DNA of 64,000 nt from Tsukamurella asaccharolytica (lineage in GTDB: Bacteria; Actinomycetota; Actinomycetes; Mycobacteriales; Mycobacteriaceae), in NCBI RefSeq assembly GCF_007858435.1, contig NZ_VIGW01000013.1, forward strand, positions 1-64,000, in the 5' to 3' direction. The notes beneath the pieces were generated by a model. That model was not told where the DNA came from. It made no database searches and saw only the letters and a list, made by a program, of their open reading frames with translations. Positions 53,030 through 61,497 of the stretch are shown here, piece after piece; position 1 is the stretch's first letter, and every line of letters begins with the position of its first letter. The translations under genes were made by a program, and so were the position numbers.

Positions 53030-54177
53030 TTCGTCCGCCGGACGTCGGCGATCGCGGCGATCGGGGCGAGCAGTTCGACGAGGCCGCCGAAGGCGGTGGT
53101 GAGCCGCTGCCGGTCGGCGAGCGGGAGCTCGGACAGTGGGCGGTCCGGGAACCGGGCGGCCAGGTCGGCGCACACGTGGTCGGCGCGGTCGAGCGCGGCC
53201 CGCGTCGCCGGGAGCTTGGGGTAGCGGGTGGCGAGCACGGCGTTCAGGGAGTCCAGGACCCGCCGGGTGCCCTCGAGATTGGCCCGCGCGATGTCGAGCC
53301 CCGAGTGGGATCCGGCGTCGTCGGCGCCCGTGAGAGTGAATTCGATCGTGTTCTCGGTGATCTCGTGCGCGCGCAGACCGATCTGCAGCGGGTCCACCGC
53401 CAGCGACGGATAGTCGGCGAGCAGCCCGTCGACGTCGCGGGTGAGGGTCCGCTCGAGTTCGACGGGCACCGTGGGCACCGGCCCCCACAGTGCCGCCTCG
53501 ATCGCGTGGAAGCCTGTCGCGTCCCCGGTGGTGCGCCGGCCGTTGAGCTTGCGGTCCCAGTCGCCGAAGGCGTCGTAGGCGGCGCCGAGCGTCTCGTAGA
53601 GCCGGTGCGCCGCCCGCCACGCTGTGCGCTGCGCCTCGATCCCGGATGCGGCCGCGAGGGCGGCGACGGCGTCGCGGAGCGCGGGCAGGCGGCCGCCGAT
53701 CCACGCCTGGTAGTCGAGCGTCGCGGGGGTGAGGTCCTGGATCGAGGTCGGGATCACCGCGGGGCCGCGGGGTGCCTCGCCCGGGACGCGGAACGCCGGG
53801 CCGCTCACGGCGTCGGTCTCGGCGAAGTAGCACTCGAAGTGGTATTCGCCGGACCCGAGCGCGACGCGCAGCAGGCGGGTCGCGCTCGGCGCGAGGGCGT
53901 CGAGCTCGGCGTACACCGCGCCGTCGGGTCCGGCGAGCGCCAGTTCGAGCGGCCTGGTGGAGGTGTTGGTGACGGCGAAGACCCGGTTCCCGGCGTCGAC
54001 GGCGCCGGCGGGTGCCGCGCAGCCGTCGAGCTTCGCGGTGACTCCGACGGCGTGCGCCGCCGCGCCGCGCGCCGGCGCGGGGCCGGGCGCCGTCAGGAGG
54101 TACGCGCCGCCGGCCACGGCGACCACCGCGGCGAGGGCGAACGCGGTGGGCGCGACCCACCTTCCCGGAGTTGGCAC
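53026..54177 (-). CDS. efeO: EfeO-type iron-uptake lipoprotein-like/M75 protein
   Basis: A 383-residue exported protein with an N-terminal membrane or signal helix (residues 10-28). A cupredoxin-like domain (about 40-135) follows, then the M75 imelysin-like domain (140-375) with the metal motif HAIEAALW (HxxE). EfeO binds iron in the periplasm or envelope and passes it to EfeU. The C-terminus is followed within four bases by efeB. The permease EfeU is missing here, so iron delivery would need a permease encoded elsewhere. GTG at 54177 is the start. Confidence 0.88.
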   Translation of the reverse strand: MPTPGRWVAPTAFALAAVVAVAGGAYLLTAPGPAPARGAAAHAVGVTAKLDGCAAPAGAVDAGNRVFAVTNTSTRPLELALAGPDGAVYAELDALAPSATRLLRVALGSGEYHFECYFAETDAVSGPAFRVPGEAPRGPAVIPTSIQDLTPATLDYQAWIGGRLPALRDAVAALAAASGIEAQRTAWRAAHRLYETLGAAYDAFGDWDRKLNGRRTTGDATGFHAIEAALWGPVPTVPVELERTLTRDVDGLLADYPSLAVDPLQIGLRAHEITENTIEFTLTGADDAGSHSGLDIARANLEGTRRVLDSLNAVLATRYPKLPATRAALDRADHVCADLAARFPDRPLSELPLADRQRLTTAFGGLVELLAPIAAIADVRRTK

Positions 54178-54308
54178 CCTCTGACGCTAGCCAGTGCGAA
54201 CTGGGCAAACCGGGACTTGATACTGCGGCTTCCGAATGACTTCATGCAGCGTTCACGGCTGCAAGAGCAGCCGGTGACACGGTCTTGGCGAGGACTTGGA
54301 ACGGCGCG

Positions 54309-56041
<1,733 letters not shown>

Positions 56042-56095
56042 CCAGGCGCGTGTCGGTTCCACTCCGCGCGCGCCGACCGTGGAATTGTTGACGAC

Positions 56096-57109
56096 GTGAG
56101 TAGTCCTTCGAACCCGAAGCGTCCCCGTCCGGACGGGCGTGCGCCGCTACGGGCTGAGTGGGACCCCATCAACTCCACCACCGCGACGTCGGGCGAGCAC
56201 CGCACGCGGCCGCCGCGCGAGCGGGTCTACGCGAAAGAGGGCCGGGTCGGCCGCCTGCTGCGTACCTACGGCTGGCGTGCCTACGCGGTGCCCGTGCTCG
56301 CAGTCCTCACCGTGGTGGCCCTGGTACTGACGTTCAGCGGCGACACCCTGCGGACCACGGAGACCGCCGACACCTCGCCCGAGGGGCAGCTCTCCCGCAA
56401 CCCGACGCCGGGAAAGACGATCGTCGGCGCACCGTCGAAGACGGTGCCGGGCCCGGTGCCCCCGGCCGGTGTACTGCCCGAGGGCGGGCCGTTCACGGAG
56501 AAGGGGCAGGGGATCTGGCACGTCGTTCCCGGCGCGACGCCCCGGATCGGCAAGCAGTCCGAAGCAAAGCAGCAGCTGTTCACCTACATGGTCGCGGTCG
56601 AGGACGGCGTCGACATGGGCGCGCTGGGAGGCGACCAGCCCTTCGCCACGATGATCGACCGCACCCTCGCCGACCCCCGCAGCTGGATCCACGACCCCGC
56701 CGTCGCCTTCCAGCGGATCGACAGGGGCACGCCCTCCTTCACCATCTCGCTGACCTCGCCGATGACCACCCGCTCGGCCTGCGGCTACACGATCCAACTG
56801 GAGTCGTCCTGCTACAACGGCGAGCTCGGCCGGGTGATCATCAACCTGGCCCGCTGGGTGCGCGGCGCGACGGCCTTCGAGGGGGACCTCACCGCCTACC
56901 GGCAGTACGCCATCAACCACGAGGTCGGCCACGCCATCGGCTACCCGCAGCACGTCCCGTGCCCCGCGCAGGGCGCGCTCGCGCCGATCATGATGCAGCA
57001 GTCCTTCGGCGTGAAGAACCGCGACATCTTCGACCTCGACAAGTCCGACGGCTTCGGCAACGACCTCGCCTGCCGGCCCAACGCCTGGGTCGCGCCCGTC
57101 CTCAAGTGA
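56096..57109 (+). CDS. DUF3152 membrane-anchored zinc metallopeptidase-like protein
   Basis: A 337-residue protein with a basic, proline-rich cytoplasmic N-terminus. One transmembrane helix (about residues 65-83, VPVLAVLTVVALVLTFSG) leads to an extracytoplasmic DUF3152 domain. The zinc motif is NHEVGHAIGYPQH (HExxH plus a third His), with several Cys residues (RSACGYTI; LESSCYNGE; VPCPAQG; LACRP). It matches Rv3207c in position and layout. It may cleave envelope proteins, but no substrate is known. GTG at 56096 has no clear ribosome-binding site. Confidence 0.88.
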   Translation: MSSPSNPKRPRPDGRAPLRAEWDPINSTTATSGEHRTRPPRERVYAKEGRVGRLLRTYGWRAYAVPVLAVLTVVALVLTFSGDTLRTTETADTSPEGQLSRNPTPGKTIVGAPSKTVPGPVPPAGVLPEGGPFTEKGQGIWHVVPGATPRIGKQSEAKQQLFTYMVAVEDGVDMGALGGDQPFATMIDRTLADPRSWIHDPAVAFQRIDRGTPSFTISLTSPMTTRSACGYTIQLESSCYNGELGRVIINLARWVRGATAFEGDLTAYRQYAINHEVGHAIGYPQHVPCPAQGALAPIMMQQSFGVKNRDIFDLDKSDGFGNDLACRPNAWVAPVLK

Positions 57110-57123
57110 CGGTTCCCGCGGCC

Positions 57124-57164
57124 CGACGGTGACGGGCCAGGGAATGGTGCCGGGCGCACCGTCG
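57124..57164. repeat. Inverted copies of CGACGGTG between DUF3152 gene and moeZ
   Basis: CGACGGTG (57124-57131) and CACCGTCG (57157-57164) face each other in the 66-base gap, 11 bases before the moeZ start. They could form a weak terminator or attenuator stem. The right copy extends to the full GCACCGTCG 9-mer. Confidence 0.5.
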
Positions 57165-57175
57165 TTGAGCAGTGT

Positions 57176-58366
57176 GTGAGCACGCTGCCCCCGCTTGTGG
57201 AACCCGCCGCCGAACTGACCCGCGACGAGGTCGCGCGCTACTCGCGGCATCTCATCATCCCCGAGATGGGGGTCACCGGGCAGAAGCGCCTCAAGAACGC
57301 GAAGGTGCTGGTCATCGGCGCCGGCGGGCTCGGCAGCCCGGCGCTGCTGTACCTCGCCGCCGCCGGCGTCGGCACCATCGGCATCGTCGAGTTCGACGAG
57401 GTCGACGAGTCCAACCTGCAGCGCCAGGTGATCCACGGCGTCTCCGACCTGGGGCGGCCCAAGGGCGAGAGCGCGCGGGACTCGATCGCCGAGATCAACC
57501 CGCTGGTCACCGTGAACCTGCACCCGGTCCGCCTCGAGCCCGAGAACGCCGTCGAACTCTTCGAGCAGTACGACCTGATCCTCGACGGCACCGACAACTT
57601 CGCCACTCGCTACCTCGTCAACGACGCCGCGGTCCTGGCGCACAAGCCCTACGTGTGGGGTTCGATCTTCCGGTTCGAGGGCCAGGTGTCGGTCTTCTGG
57701 GAGGACGCGCCCGATGGCCCGAACGGCGAGAAGCGCGGCCTGAACTACCGCGACCTGTACCCCGTGGCGCCGCCTCCCGGAATGGTGCCCTCGTGCGCCG
57801 AGGGCGGCGTGCTCGGCATCCTCTGCGCCTCGATCGGTTCGATCATGGGCACCGAGGCGGTCAAGCTCATCACCGGCATCGGCGAGTCGCTGCTGGGCCG
57901 GCTCATGGTCTACGACGCCCTGGAGATGAGCTACCGCACCCTGTCGATCCGCAAGGACCCCGCCGCCCCGCGCATCACCGGGCTCATCGATTACGACGAG
58001 TTCTGCGGCGTCGTCTCCGACGAGGCCGAGCGCGCCGCCGCCGGCAGTACCATCACGCCGAAGGAGCTGGTGGAGATGGGTTCCGCCGGCGTCGACTACG
58101 AGTTGGTCGATGTCCGCGAGCCCGTCGAATGGGAGATCGTTCACCTCGACGGCGCGAAGCTGGTGCCCAAGGGCGCCTTCGAGACCGGCGAGGGGCTCGC
58201 GCAGGTCTCCGCCGACAAGAAGCTGGTGCTCTACTGCAAGACCGGCATCCGCTCCGCGGAGGTCCTCGCCGCCGTCCAGGGCGCGGGCTACCGCGACGCG
58301 GTGCACCTGCAGGGCGGCATCACCGCCTACGCCCGTCAGGTGGATCCGTCGCTGCCCGTCTACTGA
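57176..58366 (+). CDS. moeZ: Adenylyltransferase/sulfurtransferase MoeZ
   Basis: Activates sulfur-carrier proteins (for molybdopterin, thiamine or cysteine synthesis) by adenylation and then thiocarboxylation. The 396-residue protein has an N-terminal E1-like domain with the ATP loop VIGAGGLGSPALLYLAAAGV, IVEFDEVDESNLQRQ and DGTDNFATRYLVND. The C-terminal rhodanese domain carries catalytic C354 in LYCKTGIRSAEV. The MoeB-rhodanese fusion is the actinobacterial form. GTG at 57176 starts it. It is the counterpart of Rv3206c. Confidence 0.95.
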   Translation: MSTLPPLVEPAAELTRDEVARYSRHLIIPEMGVTGQKRLKNAKVLVIGAGGLGSPALLYLAAAGVGTIGIVEFDEVDESNLQRQVIHGVSDLGRPKGESARDSIAEINPLVTVNLHPVRLEPENAVELFEQYDLILDGTDNFATRYLVNDAAVLAHKPYVWGSIFRFEGQVSVFWEDAPDGPNGEKRGLNYRDLYPVAPPPGMVPSCAEGGVLGILCASIGSIMGTEAVKLITGIGESLLGRLMVYDALEMSYRTLSIRKDPAAPRITGLIDYDEFCGVVSDEAERAAAGSTITPKELVEMGSAGVDYELVDVREPVEWEIVHLDGAKLVPKGAFETGEGLAQVSADKKLVLYCKTGIRSAEVLAAVQGAGYRDAVHLQGGITAYARQVDPSLPVY

Positions 58367-58388
58367 TCGCGGGCCAAGCGCGGCGGTG

Positions 58389-58985
58389 TCACCGGGGAGG
58401 GTGCGCCGTGAGCCAGCCCGCGTAGTCGTGGAGCAGCGCCAGCAGGGGCAGGGCGTCGACGGTGCTGACCGGCTCGCCCCGCAGGGCGGCGCGGATGCCC
58501 GGCATGCGGGCGGCGATGCGGGAGCGCTCGGACAGCTCGTGATGGCTCAGGCCCTCCTGCTCGCCGAGCACGATCCGCCGCGAGTGCGCGACGCGCAGCG
58601 ACTCCGCGAGCGCGGCGAACTCGTCGCGGTCGAGCGCCGGCAGGTGCGCCGAGAAGCTCATGATCGGGCCGGGTTCGGCGTCGTCGATGTCCTCCGATTC
58701 TTCGAGCCAATCCGCGTACTCCTGGCTGAGGTCGTCGAGGGCCTCCTCGTCGTCGAAGGAGAGCTTCCGGCCTTCGACCACCGCCCGGAGCGCCGACACC
58801 AACGCGCGGACGGTCTCCGGGTCCGAGGCCGCCGCGTACCATCGGTGCGCCTCGTGGGGCACGACGATCCTGCCCGGGCGGGCCGCGACGAGGCGGGACC
58901 GGACACCGTCGAACTCGGCGACGGACAGGTCGGGGAACTGGACGGAGACGGTCACGACGGGGCGGGAGTCGGGCACGCCCTCCAT
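58389..58985 (-). CDS. Hypothetical acidic protein
   Basis: A 198-residue protein without signal peptide or membrane segment. It opens MEGVPDSRPVVTVSVQFPDL, contains two similar halves (VSVQFPDLSVAEFDGVRSRL and FSAHLPALDRDEFAALAESL), each followed by a basic stretch (RPGRIVVPHEA; SRRIVLGEQEG), and a central acidic linker. The halves look like an internal duplication. ATG at 58985 is the likely start. It lies between moeZ (converging) and the deazaflavin reductase (divergent). I do not recognise a family. Confidence 0.65.
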   Translation of the reverse strand: MEGVPDSRPVVTVSVQFPDLSVAEFDGVRSRLVAARPGRIVVPHEAHRWYAAASDPETVRALVSALRAVVEGRKLSFDDEEALDDLSQEYADWLEESEDIDDAEPGPIMSFSAHLPALDRDEFAALAESLRVAHSRRIVLGEQEGLSHHELSERSRIAARMPGIRAALRGEPVSTVDALPLLALLHDYAGWLTAHPPR

Positions 58986-59015
58986 CATCCCGGAGAAAAG
59001 TCCTAGGGTGGGAGC

Positions 59016-59456
59016 ATGGCCCTCGAAGGTGAATACGCAACGGAGAAGGCCGGCTGGGTCGCGGACCAGCTGGCGAAGATCGACGAGACCGGCACCACCG
59101 ACTCGGTGGCGGTCGCGGGAATGGCGGTGGTGGTCTTCACCTACCGCGGCCCCAAGTCGGGCAAGCTGTACCGCCGGCCGCTGATGCGGGTCGAGCACGA
59201 CGGGGTGTACGCGGCGTTCGCGTCCAAGGGTGGCGCGCCCGACAACCCCGTCTGGTACTCGGCGCTGCTGTCGAACGACGAGGTCGAGGTGCAGGACGGC
59301 ACCACCGTGGTCTCCGGTCCGGTGCGCGAGATCCACGGCGCCGAGCGCGACGAGTGGTGGGCGCGCGGCGTCGCCGCGTACCCGCCCTACGCCGAGTACC
59401 AGGAGAAGACGGACCGCCTGATCCCGATCCTCCTCGTCGAGCCGGGCCGCGCCTAG
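59016..59456 (+). CDS. F420-dependent nitroreductase-family (Ddn-like) oxidoreductase
   Basis: A 146-residue member of the deazaflavin-dependent nitroreductase family (FDOR-A, Ddn-like). Landmarks are VVVFTYRGPKSGKLYRRPLM, YAAFASKGGAPDNPVWYSAL, VEVQDGTTVVSGPVRE and a late RDEWWARGVAAYPPYAEYQ. Such proteins use reduced F420 to reduce quinones or other acceptors at the membrane. The presence of F420 enzymes fits a mycolic-acid actinobacterium. ATG at 59016 follows GGGAG. The natural substrate is not known. Confidence 0.9.
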   Translation: MALEGEYATEKAGWVADQLAKIDETGTTDSVAVAGMAVVVFTYRGPKSGKLYRRPLMRVEHDGVYAAFASKGGAPDNPVWYSALLSNDEVEVQDGTTVVSGPVREIHGAERDEWWARGVAAYPPYAEYQEKTDRLIPILLVEPGRA

Positions 59457-59492
59457 CGACCCGATCGCCCGCGCGCGGGTAGATTTCATCAG

Positions 59493-60347
59493 GTGAGCCC
59501 TGTCGAACCCCCCGCGCACGTTCTGTCGACCTTCGGCCTGGACGAGACCGAGCCGATCGCCTTGGGCGGAGAATGGGACGGCGGCTGGCGCTGCGGCGAG
59601 GTGGTGCTCTCGCTCATCGCCGACCACGCCCGCGCGGCGTGGTCGGCCACGGTGCGTGAGGACCTCTTCGTCGAGGGCATGCGCCTGGCCCGGCCCTTCC
59701 GCGCCACCGACGGCCGGTACGTGGTCTCCGGCTGGCGCGCCGACACCTTCATCGCAGGCTCGGCCGAGCCGCGGTTCGACGAGATCATCTCCATGGCGAA
59801 CCGCCTCCACGAGGTCACGGCGAAGCTCGAGCGGCCCCGCTTCCTCGCCGCGCCCGTCGTCGCACCGTTCACCGACGTCGACTACTTCGGCTTCGCCGAC
59901 CGCGCCGCGTGGGAGGACAAGCCCCTCGCGACGGCCCGCAAGCTCGGCGCGCTCGACGAGACGGTCGAGCACCGGCAGCGGGCCGTGGAGCTGGTGAACG
60001 AGCTCGCAGCGCGACGCACGCCCGTGGAGGCCGCGCCGCAGCTGGTCCACGGCGACCTCGCCAGCTCCGTTCTGTTCGCCGGTGCCGCCGCGCCCGGGAT
60101 CACCGACTTCACCCCGTACTGGCGTCCCGCGGCGTGGGCCGCCGCGGTCGTCGCCGTCGACGGGCTGTCGTGGGGTGGCGCCGACGACGGTCTCCTCATG
60201 CGCTGGAGCGACCTGCCCGAGTGGCCGCAGATGGTGCTGCGCGCCCTCATCTTCCGGCTCGCCGTGCATGCGGTGCACCCGCGTTCGGAGGCCGAGGCGC
60301 TGCCGGGGCTCGAGCACATCGTCGAGATCGGCCGCTGGCTGCTCTGA
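59493..60347 (+). CDS. TIGR02569-family protein (aminoglycoside-phosphotransferase-like)
   Basis: A 284-residue protein conserved in actinobacteria and syntenic with Rv3205c. It opens VEPPAHVLSTFGLDETEPIA and has a kinase-like LVHGDLASSVLF and GITDFTPYW, recalling the catalytic HGD and metal-binding D of APH-fold kinases. The catalytic Asn after HGD is not in the usual place, so activity is uncertain. GTG at 59493 starts it. It converges on the alkyltransferase-like gene with a 5-base gap. Confidence 0.8.
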   Translation: MSPVEPPAHVLSTFGLDETEPIALGGEWDGGWRCGEVVLSLIADHARAAWSATVREDLFVEGMRLARPFRATDGRYVVSGWRADTFIAGSAEPRFDEIISMANRLHEVTAKLERPRFLAAPVVAPFTDVDYFGFADRAAWEDKPLATARKLGALDETVEHRQRAVELVNELAARRTPVEAAPQLVHGDLASSVLFAGAAAPGITDFTPYWRPAAWAAAVVAVDGLSWGGADDGLLMRWSDLPEWPQMVLRALIFRLAVHAVHPRSEAEALPGLEHIVEIGRWLL

Positions 60348-60352
60348 TTCGC

Positions 60353-60643
60353 TCAGAGGCGGTAATCGCGCAACGGGATCCGGTCGCCGTCGGCGAGCAC
60401 GCCCTCGGCCCGCAGCCGTTCCAGCTGGCGCGTCGCGAGGTGCACCGCGGGGCGCCCGCTGGCCGGGACCACGCGGTGCCAGGGTAGGTCGGAGGCGTCG
60501 GTGCGCATCACCCAGCCCACGATCCGCGGCGAACTCAGGCCCAGCTCGCCGGCGATGTCGCCGTAGGTGCGCACCCGGCCGGGCGGGATCGCCTCGATCA
60601 GCGCCCGCACCGCCTCGACCTGCTCCTCGGTGACCTTCGCCAC
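60353..60643 (-). CDS. Alkyltransferase-like (ATL) protein, Trp in place of catalytic Cys
   Basis: A 96-residue protein with the DNA-binding domain of O6-alkylguanine transferase: IPPGRVRTYGDIAGELGLS, RIVGWVMRT and the active-site region PWHRVVPASGR. The catalytic PCHR of methyltransferases reads PWHR, so it cannot accept an alkyl group. ATL proteins instead flip and flag alkylated guanine for nucleotide excision repair. ATG at 60643 is clear. It lies 4 bases after the lipV-like gene on the same strand and is the counterpart of Rv3204. Confidence 0.9.
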   Translation of the reverse strand: MAKVTEEQVEAVRALIEAIPPGRVRTYGDIAGELGLSSPRIVGWVMRTDASDLPWHRVVPASGRPAVHLATRQLERLRAEGVLADGDRIPLRDYRL

Positions 60644-60647
60644 GGGC

Positions 60648-61421
60648 CTATCCGATCAGGCGGCGCGCGTACTCGCCGACCGTCGCCGGGATCTCCTGCG
60701 CCACCATGTGATCCGATGGCACCGCGATCACCTCGACGCCGTCGGGCATCGCCGCGAGCTGTGCGTCGGTGACGAAGTGGGCGCGGTCGGCGCGGAGCAG
60801 CACCGCTGGGATCGCCGACGGTGCCCCGACGGCCGGGCGGGCGAGCTCGCCCCACAGTGCGGTCACGGCGGCGCAGCTGATGTTCCACTCCCAGCGGCCG
60901 GAGTCGCGGCGCACGAGGTGCTCGGCGATCTCGTCGTCGATCACCGCCTCGGGGACCCGCGCCCAGGCCCCGGAACGCTTGTCCTGCTTCGCCTCCTCGG
61001 GCGAGGTGAAGTCGAAGAACTCGATCGTCTGGTCGGCGATGGTGCCGCACGTCTCGGGGTCCAGCTCCTGCGCCGGATCCACGAGCAGGAGCGCGCGCAC
61101 GAGTTCGGGACGGGCCGCGGCGAGCCGGCAGGCCAGCGCGCCGCCCAGGGAGTGGCCGATCACGGTGACGGGGCCGCCGCCGTGCCGCTCGATCACCTCG
61201 GCCAGATCCGCGACGTGCCGCTCGAGGTGCCAGGGCGGCGCCCACGTCGAGCGGGCGTGGCCGCGCAGGTCCGGGGCCAGCACGCGCACGCCCGGCAGCT
61301 CGTCGTCGGCGAACCGCCGCCAGCGGGCGCCGTGGCCGGTGACGCCGTGGATCGCGAGCACGGTGGCAGCGCCGGGGGTGCCGGGGCCGTAGACGTGGGT
61401 GTTGAGCATGCTCCCGATCAT
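60648..61421 (-). CDS. Alpha/beta hydrolase (LipV-like)
   Basis: A 257-residue alpha/beta hydrolase syntenic with LipV (Rv3203). Landmarks are VLAIHGVTGHGARWRRF, nucleophile elbow VIGHSLGGALA, LLVDPAQELD, and the final His in VPSDHMVAQE. It has no signal peptide. The start is ATG at 61421 or 61409. The stop lies 4 bases before the ATL gene, so the two form a short operon divergent from adnA. Esterase activity is likely; the substrate is unknown. Confidence 0.87.
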   Translation of the reverse strand: MIGSMLNTHVYGPGTPGAATVLAIHGVTGHGARWRRFADDELPGVRVLAPDLRGHARSTWAPPWHLERHVADLAEVIERHGGGPVTVIGHSLGGALACRLAAARPELVRALLLVDPAQELDPETCGTIADQTIEFFDFTSPEEAKQDKRSGAWARVPEAVIDDEIAEHLVRRDSGRWEWNISCAAVTALWGELARPAVGAPSAIPAVLLRADRAHFVTDAQLAAMPDGVEVIAVPSDHMVAQEIPATVGEYARRLIG

Positions 61422-61497
61422 GCCCTGTGCCGTGCCGCCGCGAGACTGTCAGTGGGCTGTGATGTGATCGTCGGACGTGGTCGGAGAGGGGGCGCGG

